The notes under the pieces are model-generated. The model was not told the origin of the DNA, did not search any database, and was given only the letters and a program-made list of their open reading frames with translations. From Lentibacillus sp. CBA3610 (GTDB lineage Bacteria > Bacillota > Bacilli > Bacillales > Amphibacillaceae): 64,000 bases of DNA. Made by a program: the position numbers and the translations under genes. The DNA is taken from the NCBI RefSeq assembly GCF_013373365.1, contig NZ_CP035925.1, forward strand, positions 2,232,001 to 2,296,000, in the 5' to 3' direction. Below are positions 45,591-54,410 of this stretch, piece after piece (positions within the stretch are counted from its first letter, which is position 1; every line of letters begins with the position of its first letter).

Positions 45591-46188
45591 ATGCCTTGAT
45601 TATCGTTGGCATTGGATAGCTGTTAATGATGGAATCTAATTCTTTTTTATCCAGATTAACATCATCCAGATAATTAATGACAATTTCGCTACCTTCTTTT
45701 AGCTTCTTTTCGCTTAGGTTTTCATAATTCGTTAGCAGGTCTAATGCTTGAAGCACTTTGATGTTTTTTTTCTTAATAGGTATTCGCGGCTTTCTTAATA
45801 TTAATTCCCAGTTATTAATTTTTGCTATTCTTTTCCGATTGGTTTCTTTATTAGTGACAATTTCAATAACACCAGCTGTTTGGGATGTTAAATTTAATCG
45901 ATTGGCAAGTGCAATTCCTGTCTGGTAACCAATAGGATTCATGCCTTCATACAAATATTTCTTTTTTAATACTTTATTAAAGCTCAAGGTTTGATTTTTT
46001 AATAAAGAATTTGGCTTTGGAATATAATAAATGCCAGGTGCATATCTTTTTATTTCTTCTGTATCTACTAAGCGTTTCAGGTTCATACGCAAAGTTGAGT
46101 TTTTTACCGTTAAATCCTCTTGAAGTTCATCATTAAAAATGGGTTCATTGTATCCATAGTTATTCAAAAGGTATTGGAATAATTTCAT
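45553..46188 (-). CDS. abiEi: AbiEi-type antitoxin with winged-helix domain
   Basis: This 211-residue protein has an N-terminal winged helix (residues 1-60: DELQEDLTVKNSTLRMNL and then RLVDTEEIKRYAPGIYYIP) and a C-terminal AbiEi/DUF6088-like domain with GYQTGIALANRLNLT. Antitoxins of this kind repress their own operon through inverted repeats and neutralise the nucleotidyltransferase without a protein complex (type IV system). Its ATG follows AGAGGTGATATGCG. An inverted repeat overlaps the promoter. First gene of a two-gene unit. Confidence 0.88.
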   Translation of the reverse strand: MKLFQYLLNNYGYNEPIFNDELQEDLTVKNSTLRMNLKRLVDTEEIKRYAPGIYYIPKPNSLLKNQTLSFNKVLKKKYLYEGMNPIGYQTGIALANRLNLTSQTAGVIEIVTNKETNRKRIAKINNWELILRKPRIPIKKKNIKVLQALDLLTNYENLSEKKLKEGSEIVINYLDDVNLDKKELDSIINSYPMPTIIKAYESGVYDALTRG

Positions 46189-46214
46189 CGCATATCACCT
46201 CTTAATTCACATTA

Positions 46215-46243
46215 TAACATATTTATACACTTTTTGTATAAAT
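46215..46243 (-). promoter_or_regulatory. AbiE operator/promoter
   Basis: ATTTATAC (46221-46228) and GTATAAAT (46236-46243) form an inverted repeat with a seven-base spacer. It sits directly beside the -10 hexamer TATAAT (46220-46215 on the minus strand). A further TTTATACA half-site-like sequence lies upstream near 46270. Autorepression by AbiEi is the likely function. Confidence 0.6.
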
Positions 46244-46456
46244 GCGTCACAATAATATTAGATTTATCCAGTATGAACATTTTTATACATTAGATTATTA
46301 CACTGAATGAACCGTTGCTGAAAGTCGTCTCAAAAAACTACGGGATACCAATATTGACATGCCCTCTGGCGGTGAAGTTAAGAAAAAAGGATATAAGAGG
46401 TCTTAATCCTGCCTTTGTCCTCTTTCAAACAGACAGCAGTTTTGATTTCTTTTACC

Positions 46457-48736
46457 TCAAAACAGATTCATCTGTTGTGTAATAGTACCCGAATCTTGTC
46501 TGTTGACATATCCAAGTCTTTTATAGCCCTTTTTTCTGTTATTGAACATTCTTGCTAACATTGGAACTTGGTGATCCACATAGTCATACACTTTGACAGC
46601 TGTTTTTCTCTCATGCAGCCTATGCATTCGCCCAACATATTGCTGCAATATCCCTTCCCAGGAAACAGGCATCGTCAGAAACATCGTATCCAGAAGTTTG
46701 TTATCGAACCCTTCACCGATATATTTTCCTGTTGCAATAATCAACCTTTCAGCATCATCAGGTAATTTCGCCAGTTTATTCAACCGTTCCCGTTCTTCTT
46801 TTTTATTCAATTCTCCGGTCAATACAATCAACTTTTTGACAAATCCGCTGAACACGGATTCAAACTCTTGAACATGCTCAATCCTCTCTGTCAAAACAAT
46901 CGGTGCTGCTCCATCTTCCAACTCATTCAACACATCATTAAAAATCATTTCATTTCGTTTCTTATCCCTTACAATCTCTGAATAGATTGGCTGTATTTCT
47001 TGTTTTGTACTTTTATATGAGGTATATCTTGGTATCAGAATATGTTTCATCGGCCGTACTTTGGCCAGTTCTTTGGCACTTATCTTATATCTGATTGGTC
47101 CAAGCTGCATCCTGATAATCGGATCATGACCGTCTTTTCGCTTTGGTGTCGCAGTTAGTCCATAAACATAAGCTGCTTCTGGGACTTTTAGCACCTTTTC
47201 AAAACTGACCGCAGATATATGGTGACATTCATCAACTATAATCTGTCCATATTGTTTGACGATGTCTTTCACATAGCCGCCACTTTTCAAACTCTGAATC
47301 GTCGCAATATCCACGTTACCCTTTGCTGTGTTTTTGCCGCCTCCGATTCTTCCTATCATTTCCGCATCCATATTCAAAAACACGTTCAGACGCTCATACC
47401 ATTGATCCATTAAGTGTTTTCGATGGACAATGACTAAAGTATTTACCTTCCGTTTAGCAATAAGGGACGCTGCAACAACTGTCTTCCCGAAACCCGTTGC
47501 TGCAGACAAAATGCCTGTATGATTTTTGACCAACTTTTGCACGGCATCTTCCTGCTGAATCGATAGCGTTCCATTGAATTCAACATCTACAGTCTCACCA
47601 TAATTCGCCTTATCATTTAAGTTCATTTTAATTGATTTTTGATCTAATAATTGTTTAAGATCGTACATACACCCTCGCGGCAATATTAAATAGCTGTCCG
47701 TTTCATCAGAGCAGTCAATGATTCGTGGAATCCTTTTCGTAGACAACCGCTTCTTTTCTGCTTTATAAAATTCCGGATTATAGAACGTCGCAAGCCGGGC
47801 TATTTCCTGAATTAATTTCTGAGGTAAATCCTTTTTCGGAATATAAATACCGTCCCTGGTATGTACATCTATTTCTTCCGGCATCTTTTCATCGTAACCA
47901 TAACCAAGTTTCTCCTTGACAACAAATAATTCTTGATTTTGGGCAACAATCGAAACGACATCTTGTTTTTGAACCCGTTTCACTTGTGACAAATATGCCC
48001 ATTGATTCGGGTAAGGTTGTAATTGTTCATCTACAAAAACGCTATTCCCCTGTTTCCGTGGTCCTGCCTGCAGCGGTAAAGCGACCAAATTGCCTAACTT
48101 TCCATCAGGTACTGTATCCTGATTCGGAAACATTCGGTCATAAGACTCTAATGTTTTTTGTCCGTTTGTTTCCTTGGTTTTATTCAGAAGAATTTGTCCA
48201 AGTTTTCGAGCTTCCTGTGCTTTAATTGACTCTTGAAAAAAGATCCAGACGTGACAGCCATTTCCTGACCGGGACACTTCCGTATAAGCCGGTAAACCAA
48301 ACGTTTTACATGTTTGCACAAAGTGATGCATATCCTTCTTCCAGTTCTTTTTGTCAAAATCAACGACCAAAAACCAGCAGGAATTATCACATAAAACAGG
48401 ATAAACACCTATAGTTTTTTCACCTGTGAGGTGATCATATATAACCTGGTTTGATACAGGGAGGAATTGATTATTCTTTCGAGCTGGTGAATAACCCGTT
48501 TTTTCATTACTCATCTCCCAGCGGTAAGCAAAAACATCGTCCCTGCCTCTAAAAAGACTTCTGAAAAGATGGATTCTTTCGTTTAATTTTTCTGTTTTAC
48601 TTTTGCTTCCCGCACTGTCTGCCGGTACTTGAATCTGATAATATTGCAAAGTTTGCCTTAATTCGGTGTTTTCTTTTCTTAACCGTTCTATTTCCTTAAG
48701 CGCTTGTTGTAATTGATCCTCTGTATTATAGCCCAT
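46457..48736 (-). CDS. TOTE-type primase-helicase (AEP primase fused to SF2 helicase)
   Basis: This 759-residue protein has an N-terminal coiled coil (1-35) and an archaeo-eukaryotic primase-like domain, with catalytic D126-F-D128 (FLVVDFDKKNW), SGNGCHVWIFF (157-167) and KLGNLVALPLQ. An SF2 helicase follows, with Walker A AATGFGKT, VDECHH, LTATPKRKDG and QYVGRMHRLHE. The order primase plus XPB-like helicase is that of TOTE conflict proteins, proposed to act against foreign DNA. It lies beside the AbiE operon on the same strand, 269 bases apart. The target is unknown. Confidence 0.85.
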   Translation of the reverse strand: MGYNTEDQLQQALKEIERLRKENTELRQTLQYYQIQVPADSAGSKSKTEKLNERIHLFRSLFRGRDDVFAYRWEMSNEKTGYSPARKNNQFLPVSNQVIYDHLTGEKTIGVYPVLCDNSCWFLVVDFDKKNWKKDMHHFVQTCKTFGLPAYTEVSRSGNGCHVWIFFQESIKAQEARKLGQILLNKTKETNGQKTLESYDRMFPNQDTVPDGKLGNLVALPLQAGPRKQGNSVFVDEQLQPYPNQWAYLSQVKRVQKQDVVSIVAQNQELFVVKEKLGYGYDEKMPEEIDVHTRDGIYIPKKDLPQKLIQEIARLATFYNPEFYKAEKKRLSTKRIPRIIDCSDETDSYLILPRGCMYDLKQLLDQKSIKMNLNDKANYGETVDVEFNGTLSIQQEDAVQKLVKNHTGILSAATGFGKTVVAASLIAKRKVNTLVIVHRKHLMDQWYERLNVFLNMDAEMIGRIGGGKNTAKGNVDIATIQSLKSGGYVKDIVKQYGQIIVDECHHISAVSFEKVLKVPEAAYVYGLTATPKRKDGHDPIIRMQLGPIRYKISAKELAKVRPMKHILIPRYTSYKSTKQEIQPIYSEIVRDKKRNEMIFNDVLNELEDGAAPIVLTERIEHVQEFESVFSGFVKKLIVLTGELNKKEERERLNKLAKLPDDAERLIIATGKYIGEGFDNKLLDTMFLTMPVSWEGILQQYVGRMHRLHERKTAVKVYDYVDHQVPMLARMFNNRKKGYKRLGYVNRQDSGTITQQMNLF

Positions 48737-49149
48737 TATCGCAGCCCTCTTTTAACCAATATACTGATTTTATAAAAAATTCCTAAGCTGAAAGGTCATA
48801 ATAAAATCATTGTATTCATGTGATCCAATATATTTACTGCAATGAATATTACGGGTAGTGACGAACGTTATATACTTTGCACATCAGCTCATCCCGTCAA
48901 TTTATTCAGTACTTTGAGTATTAAAGTTTTTATCATTTGGATACTTCTTCTGCCAAGGTTGTTCGTCTTCAATATATCTATTTTAATTATAACCAATTGC
49001 GCAAGGGGTGTCACATACATCATATCAGACATAACAACGAGGCAACTTTTTGGCCGAAACAGCACCAAACTATTCTTCCTCCCCCTTTACAAACCTCCCA
49101 ATCAAAGCTATCATTTTAAACAATTGAAATCGTTTGGGGGAGTGGGTAC
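48737..49149. other. Divergent intergenic stretch without a recognised gene
   Basis: AT-rich spacer between the primase-helicase gene and mtnE. I looked for an S-box, a T-box and a tRNA and saw none. Promoters for both neighbours must lie here. Confidence 0.5.
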
Positions 49150-50325
49150 ATGACCAGGAATTTTGAGCAGTCGGATATGCTGAAACGCTTGCCTGAGCAG
49201 TTTTTTGCCAAGCTTGTGGCAAAGACGCAGGAAGTCAAAAACAAGGGGCATGATGTGATCAATCTCGGACAGGGCAACCCTGATTTGCCGACGCCTTATC
49301 ATATTATTAAAGAATTACAGGAAGCGGCTGAAAAACCGATTAACCATAAATATTCACCTTTCCGGGGATTCAAGTATTTTAAACAGGCCGCGGCTGATTT
49401 TTATAAACGGGAATTTGATGTAACCGTCGATCCGGAGCAGGAAGTCGCTGTTTTGTTTGGGGCGAAAGCAGGGCTGGTTGAGCTGAGTCAGTGCCTTTTA
49501 AATCCTAATGACACAGCCCTTTTGCCGGACCCTGGCTACCCGGATTATATGTCAGGTATTGCAATGGCAGATGCACAGCCAACTTTCATGCCACTGCAGC
49601 GGGAAAACAATTTTTTGCCGGACTATAGCATGATTTCTGAAGAAACACTCAATCAGGCAAAATTGATGTTTTTAAATTACCCGAACAACCCGACAGCAGC
49701 CACGGCTCCAAAAACGTTTTACGATGAAACAGTCAGACTGGCCAAAAACTATCACATATGTGTCGTGCAGGATTTTGCATACGGTGCATTGGGTTTTGAT
49801 GGCAAGAAACCACAAAGCTTCCTCCAGTCTGAAGGAGCAAAGGATATTGGCATCGAGATCTACACATTATCCAAAACGTATAACATGGCCGGCTGGCGGG
49901 TCGCGTTTGCCGTGGGGAATCCATCAGTCATCGAAAGCTTAAACCTCATCCAGGATCACATGTATGTCAGTTTGTTTGGCGCTGTTCAGAGTGCAGCAGC
50001 TAAGGCTTTAAACAGCGATCAAACGCCCGTCCAGCAGCTTGTGTCTACATATACAGAGCGCCGTGACAGGTTCATTCGCGCAATCCGGGATATCGGCTGG
50101 GACGTTGACACCCCGGAAGGAACATTTTTCGCATGGCTTCCTGTTCCAACTGGATATACATCCGAAGCGTTTGCTGACCTTTTATTGGAAAAGGCACATG
50201 TTGTCGTTGCACCGGGAAAAGGTTTTGGCGAATATGGAGAAGGTTTCGTACGTGTCGGATTGCTCGAATCGGCTGAACGACTTGAAGACGCAGCAGCGAG
50301 AATCGGCAGACTGGGGATATTTTAA
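49150..50325 (+). CDS. mtnE: methionine-salvage-type aminotransferase (MtnE-like)
   Basis: This 391-residue class I PLP aminotransferase closely matches B. subtilis MtnE (YkrV) in order: DVINLGQGNPDLPTP, KYSPFRG, FGAKAGLVELSQCLLNP, LPDPGYPDY, FLNYPNNPT, and the Schiff-base lysine K242 in YTLSKTYNMAGWR. MtnE converts 2-keto-4-methylthiobutyrate to methionine. No other mtn genes or S-box are visible here, so a broader aminotransferase role is possible. The ATG follows TTGGGGGAGTGGGTAC. An ABC ATPase gene follows after 25 bases. Confidence 0.85.
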   Translation: MTRNFEQSDMLKRLPEQFFAKLVAKTQEVKNKGHDVINLGQGNPDLPTPYHIIKELQEAAEKPINHKYSPFRGFKYFKQAAADFYKREFDVTVDPEQEVAVLFGAKAGLVELSQCLLNPNDTALLPDPGYPDYMSGIAMADAQPTFMPLQRENNFLPDYSMISEETLNQAKLMFLNYPNNPTAATAPKTFYDETVRLAKNYHICVVQDFAYGALGFDGKKPQSFLQSEGAKDIGIEIYTLSKTYNMAGWRVAFAVGNPSVIESLNLIQDHMYVSLFGAVQSAAAKALNSDQTPVQQLVSTYTERRDRFIRAIRDIGWDVDTPEGTFFAWLPVPTGYTSEAFADLLLEKAHVVVAPGKGFGEYGEGFVRVGLLESAERLEDAAARIGRLGIF

Positions 50326-50350
50326 AAGATCAGCTTAGGGGGAGATATGA

Positions 50351-51136
50351 TTGACAAACGTCATTGAGCTTCAGGAAGTTTCCTGGAGAAGACAACAGGC
50401 AAATATTTTATCTGATATAAATTGGCATGTCGAAAAGAATCAGCACTGGGCCATTTTAGGATTAAACGGCTCCGGAAAAACTTCATTGTTAAATATCATC
50501 ACCGGTTATTCGTGGCCAACAAACGGTCACGTACGTATTTTGGACCAGCCGTTTGGAAAAGTCGATATCCGCGAACTCCGCAAATCCATCGGCTGGGTAA
50601 GCTCGTCCCTCCAGGAGCGAATCAAGGAATCTGAACGGGCTGAAGATATAGTCGTCAGTGGAAAATATGCATCGATTGGGCTGGCATTCGAGGAACCGGG
50701 CGAGGCGGATTATGAAAAAGCATTCCGGATTATGGACCAGATGCGGTGCAGTCATTTGGCCGGGCGGACCTACCAGACATGTTCACAGGGAGAAAGGCAA
50801 AAACTGCTCATTGCCAGAGGTCTGATGGCGTCACCGGATCTATTGCTGCTCGACGAATCGACAAGCGGTCTGGATTTCATTGCACGTGAAGAATTACTGT
50901 CCGCCATCCAGCAGCTTGTAAAAGAGGAGAATGCGCCGACAATTATTTTTGTCACCCATCATATTGAAGAAGTGCTGCCTGAATTTTCCTGTACACTGCT
51001 GCTCCAGGATGGAAGGATTTTTGCAAAAGGCCCCAGCCACGATGTACTGACACCCGATAACCTGTCACAGTTCTTCGGCATGCAGGTAAACGTTGAATGG
51101 CATAACCAGCGTCCGTGGGTATCATTACAGGATTAA
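50351..51136 (+). CDS. ABC transporter ATP-binding protein (YlmA-like)
   Basis: This is a 261-residue ATPase with Walker A GLNGSGKTS, signature TCSQGERQKLLIARGL and Walker B DLLLLDESTSGLD. No permease gene is nearby. It resembles YlmA/molybdate-ATPase-like proteins of unknown substrate. The start codon is TTG at 50351, after TTAGGGGGAGATATGA. Its place right after mtnE may reflect co-transcription only. Confidence 0.8.
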   Translation: MTNVIELQEVSWRRQQANILSDINWHVEKNQHWAILGLNGSGKTSLLNIITGYSWPTNGHVRILDQPFGKVDIRELRKSIGWVSSSLQERIKESERAEDIVVSGKYASIGLAFEEPGEADYEKAFRIMDQMRCSHLAGRTYQTCSQGERQKLLIARGLMASPDLLLLDESTSGLDFIAREELLSAIQQLVKEENAPTIIFVTHHIEEVLPEFSCTLLLQDGRIFAKGPSHDVLTPDNLSQFFGMQVNVEWHNQRPWVSLQD

Positions 51137-51225
51137 AGCAGTGACAAAGCGCTGGTTCGCTCTGATGTTTATGAACGTTCAAACCAGGAAAAACACAGGT
51201 AAAGCATTTGTACGGGGTGATAAAA

Positions 51226-51429
51226 ATGCCAAAGAAAGAACATCAATCCTCAACGAATAAGCAGAATAAGAAAAAATTAGATGAATTTGAAGAGCAGAAA
51301 AAATTTATGGACGAGCCTCCGGATGAAGAGTTAAAAGAAGAAATGAGGGGCGAAAGAGACAAATTCACTTCTAAGGGGAGTTCCAAAAGTGAACGGAAGC
51401 ATAAAAGCAATTTAAAAGACCGGAAATAG
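51226..51429 (+). CDS. small highly charged hypothetical protein
   Basis: A 67-residue lysine- and glutamate-rich, probably disordered protein (MPKKEHQSSTNKQNKKKLDE, then PPDEELKEEMRGERDKF). Start ATG 51226 follows ACGGGGTGATAAAA. A strong terminator follows its stop, which supports a real transcript. No family is recognised. Confidence 0.6.
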   Translation: MPKKEHQSSTNKQNKKKLDEFEEQKKFMDEPPDEELKEEMRGERDKFTSKGSSKSERKHKSNLKDRK

Positions 51430-51442
51430 ACCAGCAATTGAG

Positions 51443-51476
51443 GCTGGAACAAAACTATTTTGTTCCAGCCTTTTCG
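51443..51476 (+). terminator. Terminator of the small charged protein gene
   Basis: AGGCTGGAACAAAA and TTTTGTTCCAGCCTTTT form a near-perfect hairpin, with ACTAT in the loop. Confidence 0.9.
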
Positions 51477-51503
51477 TTTTGTTTGAAAATTATTTGAAAA
51501 AAC

Positions 51504-51650
51504 CGCTGTAGATTGAGCCGGAATCGCTGTAGATTACAGCGGTGCGCTGTAGATCATGTCAGAATCGCTGTAGTTTGATCTCTAATCGCTGTAGATTTGA
51601 ATGAAATCGCTGTAGTTCGAGCGAAAATCGCTGTAGATCATTTTTCTACG
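51504..51650. repeat. 21-bp-phased CGCTGTAG array 5
   Basis: CGCTGTAG starts at 51504, 51525, 51545, 51566, 51587, 51608 and 51629; six of the steps are 20-21 bases and most are exactly 21. Spacers are AT-rich and vary freely. It lies between the terminator above and the end of a convergent membrane-protein gene. Confidence 0.9.
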
Positions 51651-51778
51651 CGTTCTTAAAGCAGCCATTAGGAGGACTTCCCTGCCCTATGGCGGTGGCG
51701 TACTGCCCGCCGCACTGCGGAATTTTTACAGCCGTTTAAACCGGGATAAACGAAGCTGCATCTGAACTGCATCCAAAA

Positions 51779-52201
51779 TCATGCCATCCAGTACTTAATG
51801 ACCCAGCCAACAACAAGTCCATACACGGCATGTGTCATCGTCCAGTAAGTCCATGCGGCAAAATCGTTTAGTGCAGGAGGCCGGTCCGCCAATCCCGTCA
51901 ATGAATATAAAATGGCGCTGCCTGCCGTATAAATCAATAGATACATTGAAATGGAATGCTGCAGATGAAACATTTTAAGTATATAAAACAGCGCGATGAC
52001 ACTGACAATGCAAAAAACAAAATGAAAAGCTATACCGCCGAAATCCTCCGGGCCCCAATCAGGCAGCACAGGAATATAGCCTGTGTTGAACAGCAGGACA
52101 TAAGCCTGACTGCCGGTCAACATCTGCATAACTTTCAACAAAGCCATAAGGGTTATACCGGCAACAGTACCAATCAAATTCAATTTCCATAGCCGCTTCA
52201 T
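51779..52201 (-). CDS. conserved four-helix membrane protein
   Basis: This 140-residue integral membrane protein has about four helices and conserved polar positions in DWGPEDFGGIAFHF and YWTMTHAVYGLVVGW. It resembles small uncharacterised YagU/YqhR-like proteins of Bacillaceae, a tentative match. The frame is well supported by composition and position. No function can be given. It is monocistronic. Confidence 0.6.
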   Translation of the reverse strand: MKRLWKLNLIGTVAGITLMALLKVMQMLTGSQAYVLLFNTGYIPVLPDWGPEDFGGIAFHFVFCIVSVIALFYILKMFHLQHSISMYLLIYTAGSAILYSLTGLADRPPALNDFAAWTYWTMTHAVYGLVVGWVIKYWMA

Positions 52202-52303
52202 GGTAATCCACTCACTTCGATGATAAGACTGCTCTTTATCTTTTATTCCCTTGTTAAATGGTGCTAAACTGATGAATGATTTTAAATCACCGATTAGCCA
52301 TTA

Positions 52304-52342
52304 AAAAAGCGCATGTCACGGACGATGTGACATACGCTCTTT
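52304..52342 (-). terminator. Terminator of the LCP gene
   Basis: On the minus strand GCGTATGTCACA and TGTGACATGCGC pair, and a run of T follows about 40 bases past the LCP stop codon. Confidence 0.8.
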
Positions 52343-52381
52343 ATGCTAACATCTGCGGACAGGATCCAACCCAATCCTGCC

Positions 52382-53308
52382 CTATGACGTTTCTTTACTG
52401 ATCATCCCATGCACTTTCTGAATCTCTTCGTCAGGCACCATGAGATAATAAATGCCGTCAATATTCGTGCCACTTCCTTGCATCTGGTAGCTGACGATAT
52501 TTTCCCGCGTGTTACGGTAACCATTAAAAAGATTCTTCATATCATCAAAATCCATATTCGTCGCCATATTGCTGCCAAGGACATCGATGTAATCATTGAT
52601 TTTTGTCACAGACCCAACGGAAGCACCGCGATCAATAATGCCCTCGATAACTTTGCGCTGACGATCGGTACGGCCGAAGTCACCACTCGGGTCCTGCTTG
52701 CGCATGCGGACATACGCCATCGTTTTATCGCCGTCCATCTCGACAGGACCAACGTTAAAATCATACGCACCGCCATTCCAGGCAATTTCATTATCGACTG
52801 TGATGGTGCCAAGCCTGTCAACCAGTTCTTTAAGCCCTTGCATATTCATGCGCACGTAATAGTCCAGATCGATGTCCAGAAAATTTTCGACCGTCGCAAC
52901 AGACATATCACTCCCGCCGAATGCATACGCATGATTAATTTTATCCTCGATGCCTCTTCCGACAATGGTTGTTCGTGTATCACGCGGAATACTGACAAGC
53001 TGCATCGCGTCATCTTTCGGATTCAATGACAACACCATTAATGCATCCGAACGCCCGCTGTCATGTTCACGCTCATCCACACCAAGTAAAAGCACATTCA
53101 ACGGTTCAGAAGCCTCCACTTTTTTCGTTGTCATATCACGATCAATCGAATCAACGGGTTCATGCATCTTTTCATTTACAGTGTCCCGGGCATTGCCATA
53201 GATGGAATAAGCATAAATTCCAACACCTGCTATCAGCACAAAAATAATGACTGCTGATATTTTCAGCCAGCGTTTTGGTTTTTTCCCGCCTGCTCTTGTT
53301 TCTTTCAC
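52382..53308 (-). CDS. LytR-CpsA-Psr (LCP) family cell-wall ligase
   Basis: This 308-residue membrane-anchored enzyme joins wall teichoic acids or other polymers to peptidoglycan. A basic N-tail and one helix (WLKISAVIIFVLIAGVGIYAY) precede the LCP domain. The domain motifs LLLGVDEREHDSGRSDALM, VSIPRDTRTTI, KINHAYAFGG and YVRMRKQDPSGDFGRTDRQ give the pyrophosphate-binding arginines. It is of the TagT/U/V group; a precise paralogue cannot be named. The ATG follows a GGGGATGAGAATG context. Confidence 0.9.
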   Translation of the reverse strand: MKETRAGGKKPKRWLKISAVIIFVLIAGVGIYAYSIYGNARDTVNEKMHEPVDSIDRDMTTKKVEASEPLNVLLLGVDEREHDSGRSDALMVLSLNPKDDAMQLVSIPRDTRTTIVGRGIEDKINHAYAFGGSDMSVATVENFLDIDLDYYVRMNMQGLKELVDRLGTITVDNEIAWNGGAYDFNVGPVEMDGDKTMAYVRMRKQDPSGDFGRTDRQRKVIEGIIDRGASVGSVTKINDYIDVLGSNMATNMDFDDMKNLFNGYRNTRENIVSYQMQGSGTNIDGIYYLMVPDEEIQKVHGMISKETS

Positions 53309-53411
53309 ATTCTCATCCCCCGATAAATATTCTATTTGGTCTTTATCATAGTTTCGCAGTATTTTGTCACATTATCTCACATTATCATTGATTTTGTAAG
53401 TATGATTTTTT

Positions 53412-53438
53412 GGGACATGGAGTCAGCCCCCATGTCCC
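53412..53438 (-). repeat. 27-bp palindromic repeat (variant)
   Basis: GGGACATGGAGTCAGCCCCC..GTCCC, with changes in both arms that keep the palindrome. Reverse orientation, in the spacer upstream of the SDR gene. Confidence 0.75.
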
Positions 53439-53445
53439 AGGTTAT

Positions 53446-53471
53446 GTTTTTTTATATCCCAAAACGGTTAT
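53446..53471 (+). promoter_or_regulatory. Possible sigma-B promoter of the SDR gene
   Basis: GTTTTT and GGTTAT are 14 bases apart, close to the sigma-B consensus GTTTAA-N12-15-GGGTAT, about 40 bases upstream of the SDR start. B. subtilis homologues of this SDR type are sigma-B controlled. Sigma-B identity is inference. Confidence 0.4.
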
Positions 53472-53513
53472 GCTTCTTATTAAAGATGACATGATAAAGG
53501 AGGCTTTTTATTT

Positions 53514-54380
53514 ATGGACCCGAGAGATATGCAAAAAGGAAGTACCCCACGACAAAAGCAGCTCAAACAACCTGGCATTGAGTCAGAAATGAACCCGCTT
53601 CCCGGCCAGCCGACAAATTATCAGGGCACGGGAAAATTGAACGGAAAAAGCGCGCTTATAACCGGTGGCGACAGTGGGATCGGACGTGCCGTATCCATAT
53701 TATACGCCAAAGAAGGCGCAAACGTGGCGATTTCCTATTTGGATGAACATGGTGATGCAGAGGAAACGAAGAAGATGGTCGAATCAGAGGGGGCACAATG
53801 TCTGCTGTTGCCGGGTGATATTAAAGATGAACAACATTGCATCGATATCGTGGAAAAGACGGTGGAAGCATTCGGGAAGCTGAATATATTGGTGAATAAC
53901 GCAGCCATCCAATATGTGCGTGAAGATTTGTTGGACATTTCCTCCGAGGAGTTTGAGGAAGTTTTCCGGACCAATTTCTTTTCCCATTTTTATACCACAA
54001 AAGCAGCGGTTCGCCATATGCAGAAAGGTGATGCCATCATCAGCACATCGTCCATCAATGCGTATCGCGGCAACCCGATTTTCATGGATTATTCCGCGAC
54101 TAAAGGCGCCGTCACTGCGTTCACACGGAGCATTGCCCAAAGTCTGGCAAAAAAAGGGATCAGAGCCAATACTGTTGCACCCGGGCCGGTATGGACACCA
54201 CTGATTCCATCTTCCTTTAATAAGGACGGTGTTGAAACATTCGGGCAGGACAGTTTAATGGAACGACCCGGACAGCCGTCTGAACACGCCTGGCCCTATG
54301 TCATGCTCGCAGCGGACGAGTCATCTTATATGACCGGACAAGCCATCCACATCAACGGCGGCTCATGGACATCGTCATGA
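53514..54380 (+). CDS. short-chain dehydrogenase (general-stress YhdF/YhxD type)
   Basis: This 288-residue NAD(P)-dependent oxidoreductase has a hydrophilic N-terminal extension of about 45 residues (PRDMQKGSTPRQKQ...). The cofactor loop TGGDSGIGRA starts at residue 50, NNAA at about 128, and the catalytic S180, Y193 and K197 lie in ISTSSINAYRG and MDYSATKG. The extension and the PGPVWTPLIPSSF loop are typical of the YhdF/YhxC/YhxD stress subgroup. The ATG follows AAAGGAGGC. Its stop lies next to a palindromic repeat. Confidence 0.9.
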   Translation: MDPRDMQKGSTPRQKQLKQPGIESEMNPLPGQPTNYQGTGKLNGKSALITGGDSGIGRAVSILYAKEGANVAISYLDEHGDAEETKKMVESEGAQCLLLPGDIKDEQHCIDIVEKTVEAFGKLNILVNNAAIQYVREDLLDISSEEFEEVFRTNFFSHFYTTKAAVRHMQKGDAIISTSSINAYRGNPIFMDYSATKGAVTAFTRSIAQSLAKKGIRANTVAPGPVWTPLIPSSFNKDGVETFGQDSLMERPGQPSEHAWPYVMLAADESSYMTGQAIHINGGSWTSS

Positions 54381-54382
54381 AT

Positions 54383-54409
54383 GGGACACGGGGTCTGACC
54401 CCGTGTCCC
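54383..54409 (+). repeat. 27-bp palindromic repeat
   Basis: GGGACACGGGGTCTGACCCC..GTCCC, exactly filling the gap between two convergent stop codons (SDR and dehydrogenase). Confidence 0.9.
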
Positions 54410-54410
54410 A

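Noticed and set aside
48737..49149. S-box or other methionine riboswitch in front of mtnE
   Set aside because: No S-box core sequences or terminator hairpin found by eye.
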